DNA of 64,000 nt from Actinomycetales bacterium (GCA_027484085.1 JAIXQF010000004.1:444162-508161), one strand, 5' to 3'. Positions 33,121-43,723 are shown, counted from the stretch's first letter. Notes: generated by a model not told the origin, from the sequence alone. Numbers and translations are program-made.

Positions 33121-34320
33121 ATGTCGCAAGCATCTCCAGAAAAACTACGCCGAGACGCGTTGGGGATTCTGGGCGCAGCAATTGCGGCTCAACTTGCAGT
33201 TTCCACGGCTCAGCAAGGTTTGCCAGCACTGGGACCAATTCTGGCGAGCACATTTGATCTAACAACTTCGGGTGTTGGCTTGCTCTTGGGAACTATAAGT
33301 CTGGGCACGGCTTTTGCCGTTATCTTTTGGGGCAATTTAGCCGACCGAATGGATGACCGAGTAGTTGCACTTATTGGCCTTCTTGGAACGGCAATCTGTT
33401 TTTCAGTCGCGGCTTTTTTCAAGGCCTCTGAAGTGGCACATTTTGCCTTGATTTTCGCGGGCATCATGATGGCGTCACCGACAGTCTCGATGACAAAAGG
33501 ATTAGCCAGAAATTTCGTGCACTTAGGGAACATCGGATTTGCTCTTTCAGCTAGACAAGCTGCCGTGCCAGTAGGTGGCGTGATTGGCGGAATCGTATTA
33601 ACCGGTATCGCAGTTTCTTTCGGTTTAAGTGCGGCGCTTTATGCGCTAGCTGGCTTAATCATTTTTGCTGGATTATTTGTTATGTTCGCACCAGCAGGTG
33701 TGCCAGAGCCACCAAGGTTAAAGGCTGAAAACTTACCCCCCGTTGATTGGCGCAGACTTTCTCCCATTCTTTTTGCAGCAGCATTCTTTTGCTTAACCCA
33801 ATTGGGAATCGTCGCATTATTAACTCTGTACTTAAGTACTAGTAGGGATTGGACTCCAACTCACGCAGGGCAGCTTTATGCACTCATGATGGCAGTTGTG
33901 ATTCCACTTCGAATTCGACTCGGAGTGATTAGCGATCGCTATCCGGCATTGCGCGTTAGATTCCAGATCGTTATTGCCCTTCTGGGTGCAACTCTGCTTT
34001 TGCTTTGTGCCGCGCTCGAGCAGTATGCGATTGTCGTTCCCTTGCTCTTCTTGGCCGGAATTTCAGCAATGGGTTGGAACGGGTTGCTATTCACAACTGC
34101 AGTAGTGGCGGTGCCACCGGAGCGAGTTGGCTTTACCCAAGGCGTATTGCACTGTTTCATCTTTGCCTCTGGTGGTATTTCACCGATCATCATGTCGCAA
34201 ATCGTGGAATCGTTCAGTTGGCAGGCAGCATGGACCGTGATGGCGATATGCTCAGTTATGGCAGCGGTTTCGCTCAAAATGTTTAACACCAGACCAACTC
34301 AGGTAAAGGAAGCGGCATGA
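33121..34320 (+). CDS. Major facilitator superfamily transporter
   Basis: A 399-residue membrane protein with twelve predicted segments. The loop 2-3 motif of the family appears as WGNLADRMDDRVVALIG (G-x-L-A-D-R-x-D-R). A central cytoplasmic loop lies near PPRLKAENLPPVDWRRLSP, and the second-half counterpart LRIRLGVISDRYPALRVR is present. It probably takes up a pathway substrate or exports a product. It is locked between the acyl-CoA dehydrogenase and the AceE-like gene (4-base overlap). Confidence 0.9.
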   Translation: MSQASPEKLRRDALGILGAAIAAQLAVSTAQQGLPALGPILASTFDLTTSGVGLLLGTISLGTAFAVIFWGNLADRMDDRVVALIGLLGTAICFSVAAFFKASEVAHFALIFAGIMMASPTVSMTKGLARNFVHLGNIGFALSARQAAVPVGGVIGGIVLTGIAVSFGLSAALYALAGLIIFAGLFVMFAPAGVPEPPRLKAENLPPVDWRRLSPILFAAAFFCLTQLGIVALLTLYLSTSRDWTPTHAGQLYALMMAVVIPLRIRLGVISDRYPALRVRFQIVIALLGATLLLLCAALEQYAIVVPLLFLAGISAMGWNGLLFTTAVVAVPPERVGFTQGVLHCFIFASGGISPIIMSQIVESFSWQAAWTVMAICSVMAAVSLKMFNTRPTQVKEAA

Positions 34321-36704
34321 GCAAGCAGCGCGTTGATACAGATCTGCTAGATGAGATTCAGCGTCGAGTTTTATGGCTGGCCGTTCGAATGGTTGACTTT
34401 GCCAATCGCGAGCGTGAACTAAAGGACGATGTAAAAGTCGGAGGGCACCAAGCCTCTAGCGCTTCGCTTACTTCGATTATGACTGCGCTTTATTTCGATC
34501 ACTTAGATGGCCCCGATCGAGTTAGTGTTAAACCTCACGCTTCGCCAGTTTTTCATGCGATTCAATATTTACTTGGAAATCTAGATGAAAGCTACCTAAA
34601 GCGATTGCGCGAATTCGGTGGCCTGCAGTCTTACCCATCACGAACCAAGGATCCAGATTCTCCAGATTTTTCAACTGGTTCCGTTGGACTTGGCGCGGCA
34701 GCTCCACTTTTTGCGGCAGCAACAAGACGTTATGTTGATTCACACTTCGGTGAACGTCCACACTCGCGATTCATTGCTTTGATAGGTGATGCCGAACTTG
34801 ATGAAGGAAATGTTTGGGAAGCAGTTGCTGATCCAGCAACAACTGAACTTGGAAATGTTATGTGGGTCGTCGACTTTAATCGACAGTCACTTGACCGTGT
34901 TATTCCGGGAATTCGAATCATGCAATGGCGGGCACAGTTTGAAGCAGCAGGCTGGCACGTAATTGAAGTTAAATATGGCAAGAAATTACAGGCTAAGTTT
35001 GCTGAGCCATATGGAAAAGAATTAGAAGCCTGGATTGATGCCATGGCCAATGAGCAATATCAATCACTATTCGGTTTCCGTGGCCAGGAATTGCGAACCC
35101 GATTCTTGGAAGGTGCACCGGCAGAGGTTGGGAAGTCTGTCGCTGACCTAACAGATGAAGCACTTTACGACTTGGTTACTGATCTCGGTGGCCACAATTT
35201 AGATAGCCTTCGTGATGCCTTTGCAGTTTGCGATAGCGTAACCGACCGTCCGAGCGTTGTGTTCGCATACACAATCAAGGGCTGGGGCTTACCAATGGCA
35301 GGTAATCCACGGAATCACTCGGCACTACTTAGCGGCGATCAAATCGATAACTTCCGCAATGAACTTGGCTTAACTGCAGAAACTGAATGGTCAGACTTTG
35401 ATCCACAAAGTCCAGCCGGTGTTCTTGCGGCTCAGCGCAGACACGACCTGCACCGGGCACCAACTTCAAAAGGTATTGAGCTAAACATTCCAGCCCCAGA
35501 AGTTGCTACTGGTACGAAACCTTTGAGCACTCAGGAAGCCTTCGGTCGAGTGCTGGTTGATTTATCCAGAATCGAAGAAATCAATAAGTACCTAGTCACA
35601 ACGGCTCCAGACGTTGCCACCTCAACTAACTTGGCCGGATTCATTAATCGCAACGGAATCTATTCGCCAGATGAGCGCCGGGCTTGGAATGAAGACCCAA
35701 TGTTGAAGTGGGCCGAAGGTCCAACAGGGCAGCATATTGAGCTTGGCATCAGTGAAATGAATCTCTTCTTATTGCTTGGCCAGCTCGGTCTATCTTGGGA
35801 CCTTTCGGATCAGCCACTGATCCCAATCGGAACGGTTTACGATCCATTCGTTTGCCGTGGACTTGATGCATTCATTTATGGAACTTATTCAGCAGCCCGA
35901 TTCATCATCGCCGGAACTCCAAGTGGCGTTACCTTGGCACCAGAAGGTGGCGCTCATCAATCAACGATTACTGCTTCCATCGGCATGGAACTGCCCGGCG
36001 TTACATTCATCGAGCCAACCTATGGAACGGCATTAAGTTGGATGCTTGCTGACGCAATTACTCGAGTTGCCGCTGGCCCGTCAGAGTTAAAGACTGCTGC
36101 TCCGTATGACGATGGCGCGTTCTATTTCCGGTTAACGACCAGACCACTGGATCAAGCGCCATTTGAGGCTGCCCGCAAGCGCATCGGGGACGCAGTCCTT
36201 CGTCGCCAAGTACTAAGCGGTGGCTATCGACTCTTTGATGCATTCGAGCAATTCCCAGAGTTGCGCGGTGCAGACGATGCCGAGCGAGTACCAATGGTTC
36301 ACTTGGTGGCATCGGGCGCAGTCATGCCGGAAGTTCTGGCAGCCGCTCAAGAGTTATGCAGCGAAGGTGTTGCTGCCCATGTTGTTGATGTAACCAGTGC
36401 CGATCGTTGGTACGGATCTTGGCAGCGCACGTTGCGCCAAGCAGTCAGAACAGCATCCGCACCAAGTTTGCCTGGTCCACTTTGGTCTGTAATTGGCGAT
36501 CGAGCACCAATCGTGACTATCCAGGATGCATCAAGCCATGCGATGGCCTGGTTGGGCTCAGCGATCGGAGTGCCATGTGTTTCACTTGGCGTCGATTCGT
36601 TTGGACAATCAGGAACTGTAAAGGATTTGTACAACATCAATGATTTGTCGTCAGGCGCAATTGTCAATGCAGCTCTTGCTTCGCTAGCGCTTGATAATCG
36701 ATGA
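34317..36704 (+). CDS. AceE-like homodimeric 2-oxoacid dehydrogenase E1
   Basis: A 795-residue thiamine-diphosphate enzyme like AceE, the E1 of the homodimeric pyruvate dehydrogenase, but about 100 residues shorter. The ThDP motif is GDAELDEGNVWEAVADPATTELGNVMWVVDFN. KVGGHQASSASLTSIMTALYFDHL, QSYPSRTKDPDSPDFSTGSVGLGAAAPLFAAA and GWGLPMAGNPRNHSALL are E1 hallmarks, and the second half carries GQHIELGISEMNLF and APEGGAHQST. No E2 or E3 gene is in the window, and it is inside a catabolic operon, so it may use E2/E3 from elsewhere or act alone on another 2-oxo acid. It overlaps both neighbours by 4 bases. Confidence 0.9.
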   Translation: MSKQRVDTDLLDEIQRRVLWLAVRMVDFANRERELKDDVKVGGHQASSASLTSIMTALYFDHLDGPDRVSVKPHASPVFHAIQYLLGNLDESYLKRLREFGGLQSYPSRTKDPDSPDFSTGSVGLGAAAPLFAAATRRYVDSHFGERPHSRFIALIGDAELDEGNVWEAVADPATTELGNVMWVVDFNRQSLDRVIPGIRIMQWRAQFEAAGWHVIEVKYGKKLQAKFAEPYGKELEAWIDAMANEQYQSLFGFRGQELRTRFLEGAPAEVGKSVADLTDEALYDLVTDLGGHNLDSLRDAFAVCDSVTDRPSVVFAYTIKGWGLPMAGNPRNHSALLSGDQIDNFRNELGLTAETEWSDFDPQSPAGVLAAQRRHDLHRAPTSKGIELNIPAPEVATGTKPLSTQEAFGRVLVDLSRIEEINKYLVTTAPDVATSTNLAGFINRNGIYSPDERRAWNEDPMLKWAEGPTGQHIELGISEMNLFLLLGQLGLSWDLSDQPLIPIGTVYDPFVCRGLDAFIYGTYSAARFIIAGTPSGVTLAPEGGAHQSTITASIGMELPGVTFIEPTYGTALSWMLADAITRVAAGPSELKTAAPYDDGAFYFRLTTRPLDQAPFEAARKRIGDAVLRRQVLSGGYRLFDAFEQFPELRGADDAERVPMVHLVASGAVMPEVLAAAQELCSEGVAAHVVDVTSADRWYGSWQRTLRQAVRTASAPSLPGPLWSVIGDRAPIVTIQDASSHAMAWLGSAIGVPCVSLGVDSFGQSGTVKDLYNINDLSSGAIVNAALASLALDNR

Positions 36705-37600
36705 CAACTCCAACTAAGTCACACACAACTCTTTTCATCACTGTTTCCGTGCTGTTTGGCGGCAACTATATGTGGGCGAACTTCGCGCTCCAGTCCTTTT
36801 CAGCTCTTGAAGTTGCCTGGGGGCGCACAGCACTGGCTGCAGCAACGCTTGCGATTGTCGTACTTGTAACAAAGGATCGTTATCCGCGCGGGAAAGAAAT
36901 TTGGATCAAGTTAAATGTCGCAGCATTACTGTTCAACACGATTTCCTTCGTTGGGATGGCAACTGCGGTAAGTCGAATCACGACTGTGCAAGTGAGTATT
37001 TGGAACGCTCTGGTGCCGTTAGTAACACTCGGTTTTGTGTTGGTGTTCATTCCAGAAGAGAACCCAACCTGGCGCCGAGTAACTGGCTTAGGCATGGGTT
37101 TCTTGGGAGCTGTTTTCATTGCTCACCCCTGGTCAGGCCTTGGAGACTTTGACGCATTTGGTACTGGCGCAATTATGATCGGCACTACGAGCTATGCCGC
37201 TGGTCTGGTTTATGCCAGACGTAACTTCGCAAATGTCACAAACACACCAACATCAATTGCAGCGGGGCAGATGCTCTGCGCTTCCATCCATTTCGCTTTG
37301 ATCCTTCCCTGGTTTGTAACCTTCACGACGGACGCTTCACCTAGCTCGCTGATTTCCATGTTGGTACTTGGTGTAGTTGGAACTGGAATCACCTACATCA
37401 TGATTCAAACTTTGATTAAGCAGGCAGGAGCTGGAGTCGCGAGCGACACAACATATGTGATTCTGTTCGTAGCCATCATGCTCGGAATCATTGTGCTGGG
37501 TGAAGCAATAAACATTTGGCAGATAATTGGGTCCGCATTAATTCTTGTTGGCTTAGTAATCATTAACACCAAAGAAAAAACCCCTGCAATCACGCCTTAG
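36701..37600 (+). CDS. EamA/DMT-family transporter
   Basis: A 299-residue membrane protein with ten hydrophobic segments in two EamA repeats (TVSVLFGGNYMWANFALQSFSALEVAWGRTALAA; then FGTGAIMIGTTSYAAGLVYARRN). Several Gly-rich helix contacts are typical of DMT carriers. It overlaps the AceE-like stop by 4 bases and closes the four-gene operon. It may export an end product or import a precursor. The terminator is directly downstream. Confidence 0.9.
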   Translation: MTTPTKSHTTLFITVSVLFGGNYMWANFALQSFSALEVAWGRTALAAATLAIVVLVTKDRYPRGKEIWIKLNVAALLFNTISFVGMATAVSRITTVQVSIWNALVPLVTLGFVLVFIPEENPTWRRVTGLGMGFLGAVFIAHPWSGLGDFDAFGTGAIMIGTTSYAAGLVYARRNFANVTNTPTSIAAGQMLCASIHFALILPWFVTFTTDASPSSLISMLVLGVVGTGITYIMIQTLIKQAGAGVASDTTYVILFVAIMLGIIVLGEAINIWQIIGSALILVGLVIINTKEKTPAITP

Positions 37601-37619
37601 TGACTACAGGGGTTTATTG
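37576..37619. terminator. Intrinsic terminator between convergent genes
   Basis: Stem AAACCCCTG / CAGGGGTTT with an inner partial pairing CAC/GTG in the loop. A A-run before and T-run after allow use from both sides: the EamA gene (plus) and the choline dehydrogenase gene (minus). Confidence 0.85.
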
Positions 37620-37625
37620 CGTTTG

Positions 37626-39272
37626 TTAACTCTTGTACCAATCAACATATTCCGGAGCCAAAGTTGGCTTTTCCTGAATTAAGTCAGCTGCGCGCTCGGC
37701 AACCATCATGGTTGGTGCATACAGGTTGGCGTTTGTTACGTAAGGGAATACCGAAGCATCCACAACGAATAATCCTTCGACGCCATGAACCTTCATAGTG
37801 TTTGGATCTACAACGCTCATTTCATCGGTTCCCATTTTTGCGGTACATGATGGGTGATAAGCAGTTTCGGCGTCTTTAGCCACCCATTCCAGAATCTGTT
37901 CTGGGGTTTGTACTTCTGGGCCAGGGGATAGTTCGCCGTCACTGTATTGATCGAATGGCTGCTGGGACAAAATGTTGCGAGTTACCTGAATGGCTTCGAC
38001 CCACTCGCGACGATCTTGATCTGTCGACAAGTAGTTAAACAAAATAGACGGTTTAGCCATTGGATCTGCGCTTTTGATTTCAACTCGACCACGAGCATCT
38101 GAGTACATCGGTCCAACGTGAACCTGGTAGCCATGACCCTGTTCGATCCCAGTGCCGTCGTAGCGAACTGCGATTGGTAGGAAGTGGTACATCAGGTTCG
38201 GGTACTTAACTGTGTCGTTAGAGCGAGCGAATCCGCCACCTTCAAAGTGATTCGTCGAAGCTGGGCCCTTGCGAGCCAACAACCAAGCAGCACCAATAAA
38301 TGGTCGCTTCCAAACTTTAAGATTTGGATTCATTGTGATGGGTTGCTTGCATGCATGCTGAATGTAAACCTCAAGATGGTCTTGCAAGTTTTGGCCAACA
38401 CCTGGAAGGTCTTTAACAACTGGAATACCGTGCTTTTTCAAGAGTTCAGCTGGGCCAATTCCGGAAAGTTGCAGAACCTGTGGAGTGTTAATCGCGCCAC
38501 CACAAAGGACAACGTTCTTTGCGCGGTATTCCATAATCTTCTTACCGCGCTGCGCGACAACACCTACTGCTTTGTCGCCTTCAAAAATTACTCGATGAAC
38601 TTGGTGACGAGTTTGAACGGTTAGATTCTTACGATTCATTACTGGATGTAAATACGCAGTCGAAGAAGACCAGCGACGGCCATTCTTTACGTTCTTGTCG
38701 AATGGCCCAAAGCCTTCTTGACTGAAGCCGTTTACGTCATCAGTTCGCTTGAAGCCAGCAGCCACTGCGGCATCAAAGAAAGCTTTGAAAAGCGGGTTCT
38801 TTGCAGGACCCTTTTCTAGGTACAAAGGTCCGCTGTGACCGCGGTAAGTTGTGTCATTGAGAACGCCCGTGGCATTTTCCATTTTCTTGAAATATGGCAA
38901 ACAGTGTGCGAAGTCCCAGTTCTCCATGCCTTTGTCTGCAGCCCAGCGCTCGTAATCCATTGGATTTCCCCGCTGAAAGATCATGCCATTGATAGAGCCA
39001 GAGCCACCTAGAATCTTGCCGCGACCCTGATAAACCTTGCGACCATTCATGTATGGTTCTGGATCTGTTTCGTACATCCAGTCATAGAACTTGTTGCCGA
39101 TTGGGAAAGTTAACGCAGCTGGCATTTGGATGTATAGATCCCAGAAAGAGTCCTTGCGTCCGGCCTCGAGGACTAAAACTTCATTATCTGGGTTTTCTGA
39201 AAGTCGATTACCTAAAACTGACCCAGCAGATCCACCACCAATAATTAAGTAGTCATATTCCTTAACTGTCAT
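37626..39272 (-). CDS. betA: GMC-family choline dehydrogenase
   Basis: A 548-residue FAD-dependent GMC oxidoreductase, which turns choline into betaine aldehyde. The dinucleotide-binding start [20 protein letters not shown], the GMC signatures [22 protein letters not shown] and [17 protein letters not shown], and the active-site His in [10 protein letters not shown] are all present. The context (betaine aldehyde dehydrogenase, betaine transporter, sarcosine oxidase) supports choline over other alcohols. Its ATG overlaps the folD stop by one base (TAATG), so it is the last gene of the sox/folD run. Confidence 0.9.
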   Translation of the reverse strand: MTVKEYDYLIIGGGSAGSVLGNRLSENPDNEVLVLEAGRKDSFWDLYIQMPAALTFPIGNKFYDWMYETDPEPYMNGRKVYQGRGKILGGSGSINGMIFQRGNPMDYERWAADKGMENWDFAHCLPYFKKMENATGVLNDTTYRGHSGPLYLEKGPAKNPLFKAFFDAAVAAGFKRTDDVNGFSQEGFGPFDKNVKNGRRWSSSTAYLHPVMNRKNLTVQTRHQVHRVIFEGDKAVGVVAQRGKKIMEYRAKNVVLCGGAINTPQVLQLSGIGPAELLKKHGIPVVKDLPGVGQNLQDHLEVYIQHACKQPITMNPNLKVWKRPFIGAAWLLARKGPASTNHFEGGGFARSNDTVKYPNLMYHFLPIAVRYDGTGIEQGHGYQVHVGPMYSDARGRVEIKSADPMAKPSILFNYLSTDQDRREWVEAIQVTRNILSQQPFDQYSDGELSPGPEVQTPEQILEWVAKDAETAYHPSCTAKMGTDEMSVVDPNTMKVHGVEGLFVVDASVFPYVTNANLYAPTMMVAERAADLIQEKPTLAPEYVDWYKS

Positions 39273-40120
39273 TAGAGGTTTCCTTCTGCGGTATCGACAA
39301 CGTTAGCAAGCAACATGGCACGAGTCATTGGACCAGTTCCACCAGGCATCGGAGCAATCCAACCTGCAACTTCAGCACAGGCTGGGTCTAAATCACCTAG
39401 CAAGCCTGCGTCGGTTCGGGTAATGCCAACATCAAGTAGTGCTGCACCTGGCTTGATCATGTCAGGCTTAATGAAGTGCGGGACACCAGCAGCAGCCACA
39501 ACTATGTCGGCGCGCTTGATGTGAGCTGTCATGTCTTTAGTGCCGGTGTGACACAAGGTCACGGTGGCGTTTTCACTGCGACGAGTTAGCAGCAAGCCGA
39601 GTGGGCGACCGACGGTAACACCGCGACCTACTATGCAGACTTCAGCACCATCGATGTTTACGTCGTATGCACGTAGCAACTCAACAATTCCACGAGGTGT
39701 GCAAGGAAGTGGAGCAGGTTCGCCAAGAACCAACCGACCAAGGTTTGTTGGGTGTAAGCCATCCGCATCTTTACGTGGGTCAATTGCTTCAAGTGCAGCA
39801 TTTGAGTCCAAGCCCTTTGGCAATGGAAGCTGCACGATGTATCCGGTACAAGCTGGATCTGCGTTAAGTCTGGCGATTGCTGCCATCACATCTTGCTGAG
39901 TAGCTGTTGCTGGCAAATCTTCACGGACAGACGTGATTCCAACTTCATGGCAGTCTTTGTGTTTTCCACCAACATAGGAGTGGGATCCAGGATCATCGCC
40001 CACCAAAATGGTGCCAAGTCCTGGGAAAATTCCTTTAGCGTTCAGTGCGGCAACTCTAGTTGCTAGATTTGCTTTCACTGAAGCAGCCGTTGCGATTCCA
40101 TCGAGAATGACAGCAGTCAT
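39272..40120 (-). CDS. folD: Bifunctional methylene-THF dehydrogenase / methenyl-THF cyclohydrolase
   Basis: A 282-residue cytoplasmic enzyme that oxidises 5,10-methylene-THF to methenyl-THF with NADP+ and hydrolyses it to 10-formyl-THF. The catalytic Tyr and Lys are in YVGGKHKDC. The cofactor-binding [14 protein letters not shown] and the end motif [19 protein letters not shown] are canonical. In this operon it takes the methylene-THF made by the sarcosine and dimethylglycine enzymes and by MetF toward formate-THF ligase. It starts 36 bases after soxG. Confidence 0.96.
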   Translation of the reverse strand: MTAVILDGIATAASVKANLATRVAALNAKGIFPGLGTILVGDDPGSHSYVGGKHKDCHEVGITSVREDLPATATQQDVMAAIARLNADPACTGYIVQLPLPKGLDSNAALEAIDPRKDADGLHPTNLGRLVLGEPAPLPCTPRGIVELLRAYDVNIDGAEVCIVGRGVTVGRPLGLLLTRRSENATVTLCHTGTKDMTAHIKRADIVVAAAGVPHFIKPDMIKPGAALLDVGITRTDAGLLGDLDPACAEVAGWIAPMPGGTGPMTRAMLLANVVDTAEGNL

Positions 40121-40156
40121 CGTGCCTACTTTTTTGTTTGAGAGTGTTACTTAATT

Positions 40157-40759
40157 TTATAGGTACTCAACTGATGCATCAGTCAAAGCAGTCCAAAGGT
40201 GCCTTGAAAATGATGCACGTGGGAAAAGCAGGTAACAGTTTTCGCAACAGTGCCACATTATGAGTGGGGCCTTAGCCAGCAAGCCTTGGCTGCAAGCATC
40301 AATCGGAAAATGCTCGTCCCTAAGGTCTTGTTCCCAATAGTGAGAAAGCACATCCTTGGCGCTTGGACCGTAGATTTCGATCTTGGTGCGCTGGGAACTT
40401 ACATCAACTAAAGAAATGTGATGAGCGATTTGAACAGGTGCGAGTAATGCCTGGATGTCCGCGGTACCAGTTAAGTACCACCAGTCAGGCCCTAGCGTTA
40501 AAGCGCTGATTCCATTTTCGGCAGGTTTCTCACCCTCCGAAACGATGCAATCTGCATTGTTTCGGGCGACCTTACCCACGGTTGTTGGCAGGACAAGTCC
40601 TAACGCTGCAACTACGGCAAGAAATGCTGGCGAATCTGGATTAACCCGTAGATCAAATCCAGGTGTGAATGGCACTTCCTGAATCAGGACAGCTTTATCC
40701 GTTCCACCAAACTTGGCGCCACCAAGGGGACTCTTTGCAAATTCCAATTTAACCGTCAC
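40157..40759 (-). CDS. soxG: Sarcosine oxidase gamma subunit
   Basis: A 200-residue subunit of the heterotetrameric sarcosine oxidase, resembling the folate-binding part of the T-protein family. I place the start at GTG 40759 (VTVKLEFAKSPLGG), which overlaps the soxA stop by 11 bases (GTGACGGTTAA). The track start at 40783 is inside soxA. Typical parts are the N-terminal SPLGGAKFGG, the ALTLGPDWWYLTG strand and LVDVSSQRTKIEIYGPSAKDVLSHYWEQDL. The family evolves fast, so gene order confirms it. Confidence 0.9.
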   Translation of the reverse strand: MTVKLEFAKSPLGGAKFGGTDKAVLIQEVPFTPGFDLRVNPDSPAFLAVVAALGLVLPTTVGKVARNNADCIVSEGEKPAENGISALTLGPDWWYLTGTADIQALLAPVQIAHHISLVDVSSQRTKIEIYGPSAKDVLSHYWEQDLRDEHFPIDACSQGLLAKAPLIMWHCCENCYLLFPRASFSRHLWTALTDASVEYL

Positions 40760-43436
40760 GACGTGTGTTCTCCTTATCAACAAATACTGAATCGGTGATC
40801 ACACCGGTAACAACGCGATCTGCCATTGGAATGGCGATTTTCTCACCCTTTCGAGCAAGTCCATTTGCGACCAGAGCCAGTGCAAATGAGCGACCTAGCG
40901 CGGCGGAGTCATATGAACTAGTGATGTAACCAATGTGCTTTACAGGTGGAGGAGTGTTCGCATCTGCGCCCGCAACTATGTAAGCACCTTCCGGAATAAC
41001 GTATGAACCATCATCAGCAAGAATGCCAACTAATTGGTGACGTCCTTCGCGCGCGGTATCAGCACGGCTGAACGAACGCTTGCCGATGAAGTCATCCTTC
41101 TTTTTGGAAACAATCCAATTCATGTCAAGATCATCAGGCGTTTGAGTGCCGTCAGTTTCTTGGCCCACGATTACGAAACCTTTTTCTGCGCGCAATACGT
41201 GCATTGTTTCAGTACCGTATGGCGTGATATTCAAATCAGCCCCTTGCGACATTACGGATTCCCAAATATGTAATCCGTAAATTGCCGGCACATTGATTTC
41301 GTACGCCAGTTCGCCGGAGAACGAGATTCGGGCAACTCTGGCTGGCACGCCAGCAACATCCGCATGCTTGTTCTCCATGAATGCGAACGACTCATTTGAG
41401 ACATCAAGTGAAGGAGCTAGGCGCTTCATCAATTCGCGACTCTTTGGGCCAACGATTGCAACGGTTGAAATCTGCTCTGTTACCGAAGTGCAGTAAACCT
41501 CAAGATGTGGCCATTCGGTTTGCAACCATTCTTCAAGCCAATCCAAAACCTTTGCAGCACCACCAGTTGTAGTTGTCATCAGCCAGTGGTTTTCACTAAT
41601 TCGAGTTGTAACACCGTCATCGAAAACCATGCCGTCAATGCCGCACATCAATCCGTAGCGGCTCATGCCAACCTTCAAAGTTGAGAACATGTTTGTGTAA
41701 ATCATGTCCAAGAACTGGCCGGCATCTTTACCTTGAATGTCGATCTTGCCAAGCGTGGATGCATCCATAACGCCAACGCCTTCACGCACTGCAGCACATT
41801 CCCGCAGAACTGCAGCATGCATAGTTTCTCCCGACTTAGGGAAATACCATGGCCGCTTCCATTGACCAACATCTTCCATCGGTGCACCACTTGCTACGTG
41901 CCAAGAATGAATCGGAGTAGTGCGTTCTGGATCGGAAAGCAATCCTCGGTCACGACCTGCTAAGGCGGCAAATGGAATCGAAATGTAAGGGGGACGGAAG
42001 GTCAAGGAGCCAATTTCATCAGGTGCTTTACCAATTGCTTGGCCAATAAGTCCCATGGTGACCGTGCCACTGGTTTTACCTTGATCGTGCGCAGTACCAA
42101 TCGCGGTGTAACGCTTCACGTGCTCAATACTTCGCATGCCAGCATCAATTGCCCGCTTGAAGTCGCGATACGTTGCATCACGCTGGTAGTCAACAAAGGC
42201 TACTAAACCTTGTTCGGCAGTTAACTTAGGCCCGAAGAAGACGGCAGGCTCATCGTCATCACCAAAGTCACCAGCAAGCATTCCGGTAGTGGATACGAAT
42301 TGGCTGTGGTGCTTTACAACGAATGCCGCGCGCTTTTCGCTCCAAGTTGGCTTGATGCCAATGAAGGTAGCTAAATGCACAACCGGAGTCCAGCCACCTG
42401 AAATGGCGAGCAAGTCCGCAGTGATGGTTTCTCTTAAGTCTGACTTTGCCTGGCCAATGGTGACACTGCTCAAAATGCCAACCAAGTTTGCAGAAGTATC
42501 TACAACAGTTGCACCTTTGATTAAGCGAATACCAAGTGCCTCAATTGCTTTACGTGAAGACTTCTTGGTGGCCTTGGACACTTTCTTTCTAATGTCGACT
42601 ACTGCAGCGACCTTAACTCCAGCTTTATGTAATCGAATTGCATCGCGATAACCCTGATTGTCTACGGTCACCACGACTGCAGTGTTGAAAGGATTTGCGC
42701 CATTGGAAACATAAGTCGCAGCCGCATGAGACAACATGATTCCAGGACGGTCATTGTTAGCAAAAACTAAGTGACGCTGGAAAGCTCCGGTAGCCAATAC
42801 GGTGTGATCGGCGCGAACGTGCCAAGTTCTGATGCGTGACATCTCGGTGTGAACATTTGAATCAAGGTGATCGGTGCGACGTTCAGTTGCTACTGAATAA
42901 CCTTGGTCATACATACCCTGCACAGTTGTGCGCGGTAAGTAGGTAACGTTTGCGCGATCCAGAACTGCGAGGAGTTCAGCTGGAACTGGCTGGCCAAGGT
43001 AGGTCAGGTGTCCACCTGCTGCAGGCTTGTCATCCATAACAATGACACTCTTGCCTTGATCAGAAAACTTCTTTGCTGCTTCCAGACCTGAAGTTCCAGC
43101 GCCAACTACCAAGACGTCAACATGTCGGTTCGCTTTGTCGTAACGTGAATTGTCACGAGTATCAGGCAAGTCACCAACACCTTGAGCGCTGCGTACGACC
43201 AATCCCTCAACTAGTTCAATAGTTGTGGCTGGCTTCAATGGTTCACCAGCGCCAGAGTCGACGTTAACCAATGCATTGGTTTCTTCAACCCAAAGTCCCA
43301 TGACGCCACGTGGGCGGTCCTTGTATGAGCTGTCGGTGAAATACACGACGCCATTGCGAAGCAGAGCTGAAGCTAGGCTTTCGCCTTTCTCGCCGGAGTA
43401 CTGTTTGCCGTCGAATGTGAAATTTACTGTGCTCAT
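40749..43436 (-). CDS. soxA: Sarcosine oxidase alpha subunit
   Basis: An 895-residue subunit of heterotetrameric sarcosine oxidase, which demethylates sarcosine to glycine with O2, making H2O2 and 5,10-methylene-THF. The start is ATG 43436 (MSTVNFTFDGKQ); the track start lies inside soxD. Residues 1-90 have the ferredoxin-like fold without cluster Cys. Residues 110-450 form the NAD-binding Rossmann half (DVLVVGAGTSGLEAAKKF). Residues about 500-890 form the GcvT-like folate half (YFPKSGETMHAAVLRECAAVREGVGVMDAS, LRAEKGFVIVGQETDGTQTP). It is shorter than the usual 960-1000 residues. It overlaps soxD by 4 and soxG by 11 bases. Confidence 0.95.
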   Translation of the reverse strand: MSTVNFTFDGKQYSGEKGESLASALLRNGVVYFTDSSYKDRPRGVMGLWVEETNALVNVDSGAGEPLKPATTIELVEGLVVRSAQGVGDLPDTRDNSRYDKANRHVDVLVVGAGTSGLEAAKKFSDQGKSVIVMDDKPAAGGHLTYLGQPVPAELLAVLDRANVTYLPRTTVQGMYDQGYSVATERRTDHLDSNVHTEMSRIRTWHVRADHTVLATGAFQRHLVFANNDRPGIMLSHAAATYVSNGANPFNTAVVVTVDNQGYRDAIRLHKAGVKVAAVVDIRKKVSKATKKSSRKAIEALGIRLIKGATVVDTSANLVGILSSVTIGQAKSDLRETITADLLAISGGWTPVVHLATFIGIKPTWSEKRAAFVVKHHSQFVSTTGMLAGDFGDDDEPAVFFGPKLTAEQGLVAFVDYQRDATYRDFKRAIDAGMRSIEHVKRYTAIGTAHDQGKTSGTVTMGLIGQAIGKAPDEIGSLTFRPPYISIPFAALAGRDRGLLSDPERTTPIHSWHVASGAPMEDVGQWKRPWYFPKSGETMHAAVLRECAAVREGVGVMDASTLGKIDIQGKDAGQFLDMIYTNMFSTLKVGMSRYGLMCGIDGMVFDDGVTTRISENHWLMTTTTGGAAKVLDWLEEWLQTEWPHLEVYCTSVTEQISTVAIVGPKSRELMKRLAPSLDVSNESFAFMENKHADVAGVPARVARISFSGELAYEINVPAIYGLHIWESVMSQGADLNITPYGTETMHVLRAEKGFVIVGQETDGTQTPDDLDMNWIVSKKKDDFIGKRSFSRADTAREGRHQLVGILADDGSYVIPEGAYIVAGADANTPPPVKHIGYITSSYDSAALGRSFALALVANGLARKGEKIAIPMADRVVTGVITDSVFVDKENTRRDG

Positions 43437-43714
43437 GCTGGACTCTTTGGCTGTTGGGTGAATGGTTTGTAGGACGGCCCGAATTCGTGGTTGATGGTGT
43501 TGCGCCACACATTGAACCAGCGGCGGCAACCAGCGCTGTGAACCCAGCGCTCTGCCATCCAACCCTTTGGATTGGATCGAATAAACACAAACTTGGCCCA
43601 CTCTTCGTCGGTCAAGTTACTTGAATTCTCGGGATAAGCAACATGTGCTTCCGAGCCGTAGTGAAACTCAGTTTCATCGCGCGGACCGCAATATGGACAA
43701 GGGATATGCAACAT
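43433..43714 (-). CDS. soxD: Sarcosine oxidase delta subunit
   Basis: A 93-residue zinc-binding subunit. The ligands CPYC near the N-terminus, a His in EFHYGSEAH and a Cys in HSAGCRRWF are all kept, as are RSNPKGWMAERW and FNVWRNT. Length is normal. It lies between soxB (9-base gap) and soxA (ATGA overlap). Confidence 0.96.
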   Translation of the reverse strand: MLHIPCPYCGPRDETEFHYGSEAHVAYPENSSNLTDEEWAKFVFIRSNPKGWMAERWVHSAGCRRWFNVWRNTINHEFGPSYKPFTQQPKSPA

Positions 43715-43723
43715 AGTTATTCC

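Noticed and set aside
40455-40682. Plus-strand ORF within soxG
   Set aside because: Shadow frame; gene order soxB-D-A-G and coupling support only the minus-strand gene.
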